DNA of 33,496 bases from Bacillota bacterium (GTDB lineage: Bacteria > Bacillota > Clostridia > Christensenellales > JAEXRW01): NCBI GenBank assembly GCA_023454175.1, contig JAEXRW010000027.1, positions 1-33,496 of the forward strand, given 5' to 3'. The notes beneath the pieces are model-generated. The model was not told the origin of the DNA. It did no database searches and saw only the letters and a program-made list of their open reading frames with translations. A program made the translations under genes and the position numbers. Positions within the stretch are counted from its first letter, which is position 1. Every line of letters starts with the position of its first letter. Below, in pieces: positions 7,921 to 14,842 of the stretch.

Positions 7921-8895
7921 TCAACGCCTCCTGCCCGTAGGCAGGGACCGGTCGACGGGAAGGTCACCCGAAAGAATAGCCTGCGAAAGGGCATCATTGA
8001 CCGCATTCATGATGCCTACGGAGGAGAAAGTAGCCCCCGATACCGAGTCCACACTGGTGGATTGGCCGGCCACGATCTCCTGCGTGACCGTGCCCGCTGC
8101 CGCGTTCAGAAACGGTCCGTCATCGCCGCTGCTGACCAATTCAACACGCGTGATCTGATTACTCTTAATCGTGACGCTTACGGTCGTCTGGCCGCGGTAA
8201 CCGGAGGCTGTGCCTTCAAACGTACCATCCCGGTACGTGCCGCCCATGAGAAGGGCGCCCGCTGTGGATGGGGACGGTGTTGAGGGCGCGGCGCTTTGTG
8301 CGGCAGAGGGAGCAGCACCCGGATCATTGCCTGTGGCCGGCACACCCATATTGCCCGAAACGATATCGGTAATATCGATGGGCGCTTCGCTCTCCATGGA
8401 AGTTTTGCTCTCCATGGAAGCTTCGCTCTCCATGGAAGCTTCGCTCTCCATGGGGGCTTCCTGCGCGTATTTCGTGGAAGAAGGCGGGAAGAGGAGGGCA
8501 AAGGCTTTCACGCCGCCCACATCCAGCACATGCCAGACGACGAGGCCGATAAAGACCACCGTCAGAGACCGGTGGATATACATCCACCATTTGCGCTGCG
8601 CCAGCATCTTTCGCACCATCCAGCTGACGCCCAGCAGGATGGTGACGATCCACGATATGGTGCCGATATTCAAGCTCAAAACAGATACGGACGAAAAGAG
8701 CCCATGCACGAGCCCCGCCGCGATGAGCGCGACGCCGATGAGCTTGTGATGTTTACGCAGCGCCCTATTCAGACGCGTCAGCTTATTATCGCGCGGCAGT
8801 TTTTTCCCGGCCACCCTGAGCACGTAGACCACGCTGAGGATGAAGGCGAGTACCACCGCGAGCCATGCCAGCCCAAAATCCAGCCATAATTCCAT
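7921..8895 (-). CDS. Cytochrome-b-like membrane protein fused to an FMN-binding domain
   Basis: The 324-aa protein has four membrane helices (about 5-27, 52-72, 78-96, 107-125) with histidines H50, H64, H108 and H122 suited to binding heme, as in ferric-reductase-like domains. A low-complexity linker follows, and then an FMN-binding domain (about 219-305). The motif D283-S-V-S-G-A-T289 matches the site where ApbE-type enzymes attach FMN to Thr. The expected role is to carry electrons from the membrane to an outer flavin. The linker holds four 6-residue MES repeats. GAGGT lies eight bases before the ATG. The gene is divergent from a methyltransferase; no apbE or partner reductase is in the window. 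Confidence 0.88.
   Translation of the reverse strand: MELWLDFGLAWLAVVLAFILSVVYVLRVAGKKLPRDNKLTRLNRALRKHHKLIGVALIAAGLVHGLFSSVSVLSLNIGTISWIVTILLGVSWMVRKMLAQRKWWMYIHRSLTVVFIGLVVWHVLDVGGVKAFALLFPPSSTKYAQEAPMESEASMESEASMESKTSMESEAPIDITDIVSGNMGVPATGNDPGAAPSAAQSAAPSTPSPSTAGALLMGGTYRDGTFEGTASGYRGQTTVSVTIKSNQITRVELVSSGDDGPFLNAAAGTVTQEIVAGQSTSVDSVSGATFSSVGIMNAVNDALSQAILSGDLPVDRSLPTGRRR
8384..8455. repeat. Four tandem 18-bp repeats inside the flavoprotein gene
   Basis: Units at 8384-8401, 8402-8419, 8420-8437 and 8438-8455 share the core CTCTCCATGG and encode six residues each (MESEAS-like). They lie in the linker between the membrane and FMN domains. Being a multiple of three, gain or loss of a unit would change linker length without a frameshift. 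Confidence 0.95.
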
Positions 8896-9011
8896 GCAGA
8901 TTACCTCAAAAGCAACTTCATAATTTTAAGATAACCACCATTTGTGAACGTGAAGTGGCAAATCTTTAAACGCAATGTAAACACTTCGGCGGCGAACGGC
9001 TGCGCTGAATA

Positions 9012-9020
9012 TGGTATAAT
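9012..9020 (+). promoter_or_regulatory. Extended -10 promoter of the methyltransferase
   Basis: TGGTATAAT, an extended -10 element, ends 23 bases before the GTG start. No clear -35 box is seen, which is usual for extended -10 promoters. Confidence 0.6.
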
Positions 9021-9043
9021 GCGCATGAAGAACGAGAAATGGG

Positions 9044-9667
9044 GTGGGTTTGACGGGTACTTTGATAAAGGCCGCACCACTGTATACATTCCTGTGGCAC
9101 TGCGAAAAAAGCGGCATGGAAAAGACGGTGCTGGACTGCGGCGCAGGAGGCGCGCGCCCCCCGCTGGCCATCTTTGCCGAGCGCGGTTTCAAGACATGCG
9201 GCATCGAATGCGACGAGGCACAGATAGCACTGGCGGAAAGGTTCGCACGCGAAAACCGGCTCGAGCTGGACATCCGCAAGGGAGATATCCGACGCCTGCC
9301 TTTTCCACCCGGCAGCATCAGTTTCCTCTACTGCTACAATACCATCTTTCACCTTTCGAAAGCGGATATCCGAACGGCTATCGAAGGATTCCACAGCGTG
9401 CTGCGCGGGGGCGGACTGATGTATGTGAATCTCCTGTGCACGGACGACCAGGGGTACGGGGAGGGGCAGTCCCTGGGACCCGGGGAATACCTGCAGGATG
9501 AGGGGGAACACCGGGTCATCCACACATATTTCGAGCAGGATGAGCCCGACGCCCTGTTTGCCGGATATGAAATGATCCGAAAAGAGAAAAGAACGGTGGA
9601 AACCTATGAGGGCGGCGAACGTTATATCGAATCCTACCTGGACTATACCGCAAGAAAGATACCCTGA
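9044..9667 (+). CDS. SAM-dependent class I methyltransferase
   Basis: The 207-aa protein follows the class I Rossmann order. Motif I is V-L-D-C-G-A-G-G (about 29-36), an acidic residue ends strand 2 (GIECDE, about 53-58), and GDIRRLPFPPGSISFLYCYN marks motifs II and III. HSVLRGGGLMYVNLL matches the post-III segment. This arrangement is typical of Methyltransf_11/25 enzymes acting on small molecules; the substrate cannot be told. The GTG at 9044 gives the longest form, but the ribosome binding site is poor and a TTG at 9050 is possible. A long terminator hairpin follows. Confidence 0.85.
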   Translation: MGLTGTLIKAAPLYTFLWHCEKSGMEKTVLDCGAGGARPPLAIFAERGFKTCGIECDEAQIALAERFARENRLELDIRKGDIRRLPFPPGSISFLYCYNTIFHLSKADIRTAIEGFHSVLRGGGLMYVNLLCTDDQGYGEGQSLGPGEYLQDEGEHRVIHTYFEQDEPDALFAGYEMIRKEKRTVETYEGGERYIESYLDYTARKIP

Positions 9668-9675
9668 AGATGCAT

Positions 9676-9703
9676 AAACGGCGGCATGAGCATGCCGCCG
9701 TTT
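9676..9703. terminator. Bidirectional terminator between convergent genes
   Basis: AAACGGCGGCATG and CATGCCGCCGTTT pair perfectly over 13 bp around a two-base centre. It lies between the methyltransferase and the minus-strand FMN-binding gene. Confidence 0.8.
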
Positions 9704-9735
9704 AGCAGTTAAGCTGTTTGATTTATGGTCCTGAC

Positions 9736-10140
9736 CTATTTGCCGGCTTCGGTCAAGGCGTTTTCGATGGATTTCAAATAGGCCTTGACAGTAACCGTGC
9801 CGCCGGATACCGCATCCACGACCTGCAGGGACTGCTGGTCCTCCACGGCTTTGAACACCTGGTCCGCCATGCCATCCTTGGATATGACCATATCCCGCAG
9901 CAATACGATATCGGTGACCTTGCCGCCGCTGACCGTGACCTCCACGGTATTGCCGAAACGGCTGCCGTTCAGCTCTCCTCTATAGGAGCCGTCGGCGACT
10001 TTCGTGATGTCCACATCCGCAATGGGCGCGTCTTTCATATCCAGACCGATAAGAATGAAAAGTACCCCGCTTCCGATGACGGCCACCAGTACCCCCAGGA
10101 TGATCAGGAATACCTTCAGCCCCGTCTTCATCTTTTTCAT
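9736..10140 (-). CDS. Membrane-anchored FMN-binding domain protein
   Basis: The 134-aa protein has one N-terminal membrane helix (about 9-33) and then a compact FMN-binding domain on the outside. D109-A-V-S-G-G-T115 resembles the flavin attachment site (consensus D-x-x-S/T-G-A-S/T), with Gly in place of Ala. The family receives FMN from ApbE and carries electrons outside the membrane. The start at 10140 has GGAGGG six bases upstream. It encodes the same kind of domain as the gene at 7921-8895, 0.8 kb away, but without the heme-type membrane part. Confidence 0.85.
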   Translation of the reverse strand: MKKMKTGLKVFLIILGVLVAVIGSGVLFILIGLDMKDAPIADVDITKVADGSYRGELNGSRFGNTVEVTVSGGKVTDIVLLRDMVISKDGMADQVFKAVEDQQSLQVVDAVSGGTVTVKAYLKSIENALTEAGK

Positions 10141-10242
10141 TAAAAACCCTCCAACTATAAAAGTATAAGATTGCCTGATGGATAACTGCATCCAAACAAG
10201 AAGATATATGAAAAATATGGAACATGCAATAGCGAAAATGAA

Positions 10243-10902
10243 TTATCGACGATTTACGCTCCCGGCCAGACGGATCAATTCATATACGCCGAAGCTGGCG
10301 GCAAGGACGATGTCCTCACAGGGGAGGAGTGCGTTGACGGTATCATCAAAGAGGATGGACGCTGCTCCCGGCATCTCCTCATCCCCCCGGTACAGGACAT
10401 AGGTGACGGGCAGGAGGGGGAAGAGCGTTATCACAGTACTGGCATCACCGTACGCCGACACTGCCCCGCCCAGCGCGCTGCCTGCATGGACCAGCGCCTC
10501 CGGATGGGCTCCGAATGCCTTCAGGAGCGGTTTGACAGCCCTTTTTTCGAAAGCGGGCCAGTAATTGGCGCCCCCGCCGCGCACCTCCCGGAAGGAGATG
10601 AGCCTGCCGGACGGCGTACGGTTCACGCGCGCGCCGGCATGGAGCAGATAGTGCAGCATGAGCACCTGCGCGGGCAGGGAGGGCGGGGCACCATCCGATA
10701 CCCTTTTGATATCGCAGCCTGAACAACCGACGCGGTAGTCCGCCCCCAAATACCGCAGAAGGATGGCATGCACTGTATCATCATATATGCACCCGGCGTT
10801 GCGCGCCGTTTGGAGCGGGTCCATGCCCGAAAGCCGCGCTGCAACAAGCCTGCGCGCCTCCATGTACCCCTGCATCTGATTCGAATCCGGTTCCAGTATC
10901 AA
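10243..10902 (-). CDS. DUF3786 domain protein
   Basis: The 219-aa protein has the DUF3786 layout: an N-terminal C-x-x-C pair (GCSGCDI, about 59-65), then VLMLHYLLHAGA, LISFREVRGGGANYWPAF, and a C-terminal half with ALGGAVSAYGDAS and FPLLPVTYVLYRGDEE. The family is found in anaerobes, often near corrinoid or iron-sulfur genes; its reaction is unknown to me. The start is TTG at 10902 with AAGGAGG four bases upstream. That binding site overlaps the stop codon of the nitroreductase gene, so the two are probably one operon. Confidence 0.8.
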   Translation of the reverse strand: MILEPDSNQMQGYMEARRLVAARLSGMDPLQTARNAGCIYDDTVHAILLRYLGADYRVGCSGCDIKRVSDGAPPSLPAQVLMLHYLLHAGARVNRTPSGRLISFREVRGGGANYWPAFEKRAVKPLLKAFGAHPEALVHAGSALGGAVSAYGDASTVITLFPLLPVTYVLYRGDEEMPGAASILFDDTVNALLPCEDIVLAASFGVYELIRLAGSVNRR

Positions 10903-10911
10903 TCGGCCTCC

Positions 10912-11466
10912 TTACAGCAACAGATCCTCGATCCTTTCCCGCGCCTGCGGGTACTCACGCTCCTGGTTTTCTTTTGAAAGGCTGCCTTTGTCCCCGTATT
11001 TCCCCACGGCGACGACCGTGATGATGGTGAGATCCTCGGAAATATCAAACGCCTTGCGCGCATTCTCCTTGCTGAAACCGCCCATGGCGTGGGTGATGAG
11101 GCCGCGGCGCTGCGCCTCCAGCGAGAGATAACCCCACGCCGTCCCCGCGTCAAACGTGTGCCAGGGATTGGGAGCGCCATTCTGTTCAAAGGTTTTCACC
11201 GCCGCGATCAGGATGAGCACGGGCGCACGGGATGCCCATTCGCGATTGCTGTCCGTGAGCACACTCCTCATCTTCGCAAGGGATGCTTCATCATCCGCAA
11301 TGCGAAAACGCCAGGGCTGCTCGTTGAAGCAGGAAGGAGCGTAACGCGCGGCCTCCAGCAGGGCGAGAATCTCCTCACGGGACACCTTTTCATCGGAAAA
11401 AGCCCGGGGCGACCAGCGTTCCTGAATCTCTGGCATGATATCGTAGTTGAAAATGCGCTTTTCCAT
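10912..11466 (-). CDS. Nitroreductase family protein
   Basis: The 184-aa protein begins with the FMN-contacting RWSPRAFS (about 16-23) and continues with LLEAARYAPSCFNEQPWRF, the family's hallmark region, and later GLITHAMGGFSKENARKAF and ITVVAVGKYG. These FMN enzymes reduce nitro groups, quinones or other small acceptors with NAD(P)H. The start at 11466 is supported by GGAGCGG seven bases upstream. It is followed at once by the DUF3786 gene. Confidence 0.9.
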   Translation of the reverse strand: MEKRIFNYDIMPEIQERWSPRAFSDEKVSREEILALLEAARYAPSCFNEQPWRFRIADDEASLAKMRSVLTDSNREWASRAPVLILIAAVKTFEQNGAPNPWHTFDAGTAWGYLSLEAQRRGLITHAMGGFSKENARKAFDISEDLTIITVVAVGKYGDKGSLSKENQEREYPQARERIEDLLL

Positions 11467-11513
11467 TATGAACCGCTCCAATCTATTCACCACATTGAAA
11501 GCAAAAAGAAGAA

Positions 11514-11732
11514 TCAGATATGCTTCAGAAAATCCTCCAAAGAAAGGCCGGCCTGCTCCAGGATACTCCTGAGGGTACCTTTGGCGACTTCATGATGAAG
11601 CGGGATGATCACGATATGATTTGCCTTAACATATTTTACATGGCTGCCACGGGTACTTTTGTATTCAAAACCCAAATCCCGCAAGGCGGCTATTACTTTT
11701 TCGGGAGGCAAAACAGGATATTTGGCTGCCAT
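11514..11732 (-). CDS. hicA: HicA-type mRNA interferase toxin
   Basis: The 72-aa protein has the small dsRNA-binding fold of HicA. The catalytic histidine is visible in R28-G-S-H31-V-K-Y, and IVIIPLHHEVAKGTLRSILEQAGLS is the family C-terminus. HicA cleaves mRNA when free of its antitoxin. Its ATG overlaps the stop codon of the preceding hicB by one base (TGATG), with GGAGG inside the hicB end, so the two are translationally coupled. The order antitoxin-toxin is one of the two known arrangements. No key residue looks missing. Confidence 0.93.
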   Translation of the reverse strand: MAAKYPVLPPEKVIAALRDLGFEYKSTRGSHVKYVKANHIVIIPLHHEVAKGTLRSILEQAGLSLEDFLKHI

Positions 11733-11938
11733 CAGATGGCTACCTCCAATGTGGTCACGAAGACAGGCGGCTGATCTCCCACAAACTCTTCACCTTCGTA
11801 ATACAGGGCAAGGGCCTCCCGGAGGTTATCAAGTGCCTCATCCATGGTCTTCCCCTGGGAGGCGACGCTGTTTTCCACACATTTGGCTACGTACCAATCC
11901 TCTTCCTGCTGTATGATCACGGTGAAACGAACGCTCAT
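11732..11938 (-). CDS. hicB: HicB-type antitoxin, short form
   Basis: The 68-aa protein has the partially degraded RNase-H-like HicB fold: RFTVIIQQEEDWYVAKCVEN, then SQGKTMDEALDNLREALALYYE. It lacks the C-terminal DNA-binding domain that longer HicB proteins use for autoregulation. It should bind and block the HicA encoded immediately downstream. The start at 11938 has GGGAGG upstream. An extended -10 promoter lies about 35 bases before it. Confidence 0.93.
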   Translation of the reverse strand: MSVRFTVIIQQEEDWYVAKCVENSVASQGKTMDEALDNLREALALYYEGEEFVGDQPPVFVTTLEVAI

Positions 11939-11968
11939 AGACGATCCTCCCTGCAAGAATTCCACTAT

Positions 11969-11977
11969 ATTATACCA
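11969..11977 (-). promoter_or_regulatory. Extended -10 promoter of hicBA
   Basis: On the minus strand TGGTATAAT lies about 30 bases before the hicB start. No good -35 is present. Confidence 0.65.
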
Positions 11978-12023
11978 TATCAGCAAACGATTCATTATCA
12001 TATTCCCTGCGCTGCTGATTGCA

Positions 12024-12746
12024 TCAAAACGGTTTTCCCGCAGCCAATGCCTCACAATAGCTGCCGGCTTCGGGGAAATCCCGCTCGAGCGCCACGATAC
12101 GCAACTGCCCGACCGAATACGGCACACGGCGGTGGGACAGCTTCACCCCCTCGGGGGAAAGGTCCAGCTCGACATAGCAGGCATCGGGGTCGCCGTCCGC
12201 GGGCAAGCCCACGCTGCCGCAGTTCACTATTCCGCGCGCGCCTTTCCACCATTCAAAAGGCTTGTGCGTGTGGCCGCAGAGGATGATATCCTCCCCCACA
12301 CTCTGCAGCGCGCACTCCAGCTCGCCCTCAGGCGTATCCCCGTCCAGGCCTTGACGCAGGGAGGAGGGGGAGCCGTGAACGCAGCAGATACCTGTTTTGC
12401 CCAGGGTGAAGGCCGCCTTCTCATCCAGGCCGCCGATGAAATCCAGCGTGCGGCGCGTAAGCAGGTCCCAGCAGTAGCGGTGGTATAACATCAGCCGTGT
12501 CTCCGCTTCGTTCTGCGCTACATAACCCATGGGCGTTTCGGCCAGGGATTCGTCGGTATTCCCCTTCACCCAGGCCAGGATATGGAACGCAGACAGAAGA
12601 TCGAGAACCCGGTCGGGCTCGGGGCCTTTGAGGAAAAGATCCCCCAGGACGAAGGCGTGGCGGATGCCCATGGCGGATGCATCCGCCAGCACGCGCTCCA
12701 GTGCCACCGCATTGCCGTGTATATCCGATAATACCGCTATCTTCAT
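12024..12746 (-). CDS. Calcineurin-like metallophosphoesterase
   Basis: The 240-aa enzyme shows the metal-binding blocks in order: D8-I-H-G-N near the start, GDLFLKGPEPDRV, GNTDES, CVHGS and CGHTHKP. This is the pattern of the YfcE/MJ0936-like class of phosphodiesterases, which use two metal ions. The substrate is unknown. The start at 12746 has AAGGTGAG six bases upstream and gives the motif at the usual position. It begins 19 bases after the stop of the 127-aa gene at 12766-13149, so the two are probably co-transcribed. Confidence 0.9.
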   Translation of the reverse strand: MKIAVLSDIHGNAVALERVLADASAMGIRHAFVLGDLFLKGPEPDRVLDLLSAFHILAWVKGNTDESLAETPMGYVAQNEAETRLMLYHRYCWDLLTRRTLDFIGGLDEKAAFTLGKTGICCVHGSPSSLRQGLDGDTPEGELECALQSVGEDIILCGHTHKPFEWWKGARGIVNCGSVGLPADGDPDACYVELDLSPEGVKLSHRRVPYSVGQLRIVALERDFPEAGSYCEALAAGKPF

Positions 12747-12765
12747 ACAACTCACCTTCAAGCTT

Positions 12766-13149
12766 TCATACCTGTGCGTCATGCAGGGTGACATCTGAGA
12801 CCCTGAGCTCCACCCAGGCGCCGGGCCGGGCGGTCATCCCCTTCACCCTAATATATATGAGGTCATCCAGCAGGCGGATCGCTGCCGTACCGTCCCCATC
12901 GATGGATTCCAACAAACCGGCCAGGCGAAGGCAACCATTCTGCTGACGGATAGCGTACCTTTTGCACTTCACCGGGCAGATGTTTTCTCCCCAGACGAAC
13001 CTGTCTGCGCAGCCGATCTCAACGCAGTATTCCCGCCCAAGGACCGGCACATCCCCGCTCCAGAAAGCATGGCCGCTTCCAAAGGGACTGACAAAAGAAA
13101 CGTGATACCCCGAGGCCCATCGATCGACAGCGCCCACCCTGACTTTCAT
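12766..13149 (-). CDS. Uncharacterised 127-aa protein, family copy B
   Basis: This product has the same length as the one encoded at 7050-7433 and aligns with it over most of its length: F-G-S-G-H-A-F-W-S-G-D-V-P, VWGENICP, LLESIDGDGTAAIRLLDD and VSDVTLHDAQV. It is less acidic and has extra cysteines in the middle. No signal peptide or membrane segment is seen. GGGGAG lies about 11 bases before the ATG. It is the first gene of a likely two-gene operon with a metallophosphoesterase. The family and function are unknown to me. Confidence 0.75.
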   Translation of the reverse strand: MKVRVGAVDRWASGYHVSFVSPFGSGHAFWSGDVPVLGREYCVEIGCADRFVWGENICPVKCKRYAIRQQNGCLRLAGLLESIDGDGTAAIRLLDDLIYIRVKGMTARPGAWVELRVSDVTLHDAQV

Positions 13150-13339
13150 ATCATCCGGCTCCCCTCAAGTGATGAGATGCCCGCCGCCGGCACGCCTTCT
13201 TTCGCAATGGGGCACAATTAGTATATTCAAACCTATTATAAGCTACTTTTCCAGCAGGCAACAGACCCAGCATGACGGCAACCCCAAAAACCCAGGCATA
13301 CCAGGTATGCATGACCCAGAAGCCACAAGAGCCCGATAT

Positions 13340-13368
13340 TTGACATGGATACAGTGGAATGCTAGAAT
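13340..13368 (+). promoter_or_regulatory. Strong promoter of the first deacetylase gene
   Basis: A perfect -35 TTGACA (13340-13345), a 17-nt spacer and TAGAAT (13363-13368) with a TGC extension. The gene starts about 40 bases downstream. Confidence 0.85.
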
Positions 13369-13408
13369 CACTAATAGACAAAAATAACAAAAAAAAGACA
13401 TACACAAG

Positions 13409-14323
13409 ATGAAAAAATGCATACTCGTCCCAACCATACTGGTCTTGCTGCTGATTCTGAACGGATGCGGTTATGGAACAAATGCCGCGCCTGCGGGTAC
13501 ACATACTATTCCAGCGACCGATACATCATTCAATATCACCCCATCACTCCAAAGCGTAAGATCCACTCCGCCCAAAGGCAGGCCCCCGACAGCCTTATCG
13601 CCGCAATCCAAACTAAACGGTGCGGTCGTGATCTTCACGTTTGATGACGGGCCGGTTTCGGACTATCTGCTCGCTTATCCTATCCTGAAAAAACATGACA
13701 TCAGGGGCACCTCCTATATACTGCCGAAATATATAGACTGCGGTATGACCTGGAAGCTGACATGGGATGAGGTAAAGGAGATGACGGAACACGGCTGGGC
13801 ATTCGGATGCCATACCTATGAACACCTGCGTTTGTCCAAGGCATCGGACGACCAGATCAGAAAGAGCATGGAAGCAGTGAATAAGTCCTTTATAAACGAG
13901 GGTTTGAGTCCGCCAGAGATCATGGCCTATCCTTACGGAGCCAACAACCAAAGGGTAATCAACGCTATCAGACCCTACAGGAAACAGGCAAGGCTGGCAT
14001 ATTACCGGACGGATTTCGCAGATAAAAACCATATGGACCCATACAGGATCCCATCCATCAGCGCCGACATGCAATCCACCTCCCAACTCAAAAAAGTAAA
14101 GAAACTGGTGGACAAGGCCTGCAAGCAAAATGCGATCATCGTATTCCGGGTACATACCCTCTACAGGGATGCTCCCTATGATACCGTGCAAAAAGTCGCG
14201 AACGTTCCGAGCGGAGGGGCGCCGCAGACCAGCAGCAAGCTTTTTGAGATGCTGGTACAGTATTGCATCGATAAAGGCTGTTCCTTCATGACCATGACAG
14301 AGCTGCTGGGCGCATACACCTGA
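13409..14323 (+). CDS. Polysaccharide deacetylase lipoprotein, paralogue 1
   Basis: The 304-aa product has a lipobox L17-N-G-C20, a Pro/Thr-rich spacer, and a NodB-type (CE4) domain from about residue 72. Motif 1 is T-F-D79-D80-G, motif 2 H135-T-Y-E-H139 (metal ligands), followed by AYPYGANN and a final R-V-H-T. It should remove acetyl groups from cell-wall or surface polysaccharide outside the membrane. The start lacks a clear ribosome binding site. It shares long blocks with the deacetylase at 19723-20646, including IPSISADM and KKLVDKAC, which are absent from the classical PgdA pattern as I know it. Confidence 0.9.
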   Translation: MKKCILVPTILVLLLILNGCGYGTNAAPAGTHTIPATDTSFNITPSLQSVRSTPPKGRPPTALSPQSKLNGAVVIFTFDDGPVSDYLLAYPILKKHDIRGTSYILPKYIDCGMTWKLTWDEVKEMTEHGWAFGCHTYEHLRLSKASDDQIRKSMEAVNKSFINEGLSPPEIMAYPYGANNQRVINAIRPYRKQARLAYYRTDFADKNHMDPYRIPSISADMQSTSQLKKVKKLVDKACKQNAIIVFRVHTLYRDAPYDTVQKVANVPSGGAPQTSSKLFEMLVQYCIDKGCSFMTMTELLGAYT

Positions 14324-14381
14324 TACGAATACACTGCACACGGTGATCAAAATATTCATACAAGACAGGTATTTTCACCAT

Positions 14382-14409
14382 AAAAAAGCTGCAAGGCGAA
14401 CCCTGCAGC
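14382..14409 (-). terminator. Terminator of the 68-aa gene
   Basis: On the minus strand GCTGCAGGG and CCTTGCAGC pair over 9 bp (one G-U) around a TTCG tetraloop and are followed by six T. It lies 115 bases past the stop of the minus-strand gene at 14525. Confidence 0.85.
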
Positions 14410-14480
14410 ATGATAACCTATTTCTTTTTATCCTAACTCCCGTTGACTGTTCAATCTGGAACAAAACCCGAGCGCCCCGC

Positions 14481-14518
14481 CCCGGATGCCTGGCGCTCCA
14501 GGTATCCGGGTATTTTTT
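14481..14518 (+). terminator. Terminator of the first deacetylase gene
   Basis: CCCGGATGCCTGG and CCAGGTATCCGGG pair over 13 bp (one G-U) around CGCT, followed by TATTTTTT. It lies 160 bases past the deacetylase stop and beyond the opposite-strand terminator, so the two transcripts overlap tail to tail. Confidence 0.85.
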
Positions 14519-14524
14519 CGGGGT

Positions 14525-14731
14525 TTAGCTCTTGCTGCACAGCATGGGCGTCATTTGGCCGCAGCACTCTTCTGCGCCGGCCTTTTTCACGGAACGGGAA
14601 AGGGTCTTTTCCTCTTCCAACCGTGCCTTGCGTGACTGTGATTTGCCCGAGAACACCGGGTAGTATGCCTGACGCACGCCTTCCAGATAGGCCCCGAGCA
14701 GTCCGCCGAACTCTTCATTCTGCCTAGACAT
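14525..14731 (-). CDS. Small protein of unknown function, divergent from the MocR gene
   Basis: The 68-aa product is supported by an AGGAGG eight bases before the ATG and by a terminator downstream. The N-terminal half (FGGLLGAYLEGVRQAYYPVFSG) is amphipathic and could be helical. The C-terminal half is charged, then ends in a Cys-containing tail with C57, C58 and C65. No family is recognised. It is divergent from the PLP-type regulator at 14843, with overlapping promoter sequences in the 110-base gap, so it may be a target of that regulator. Confidence 0.7.
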   Translation of the reverse strand: MSRQNEEFGGLLGAYLEGVRQAYYPVFSGKSQSRKARLEEEKTLSRSVKKAGAEECCGQMTPMLCSKS

Positions 14732-14745
14732 TTGGAAATCCCTCC

Positions 14746-14773
14746 TTGCTTTTCCTTATGGTTGAAGTATAAT
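14746..14773 (+). promoter_or_regulatory. Promoter region shared by the 68-aa gene and the MocR gene
   Basis: TTGCTT, 16 bases, TATAAT (14768-14773) point toward the MocR gene. On the minus strand AGTATATTATACT overlaps the same bases and could serve the 68-aa gene. ATTGGTCC (about 14781) and GGAACCAAT (about 14819) are inverted half-sites downstream and may bind the regulator. Confidence 0.55.
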
Positions 14774-14842
14774 ATACTTGATTGGTCCGCAGAAGCTCCA
14801 ATTAGAAACAAATAATAAGGAACCAATTGCGGAGGTGGCCCT

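Noticed and set aside
8384..8455. CRISPR array
   Set aside because: The repeats are directly tandem without spacers and lie in frame within a gene.
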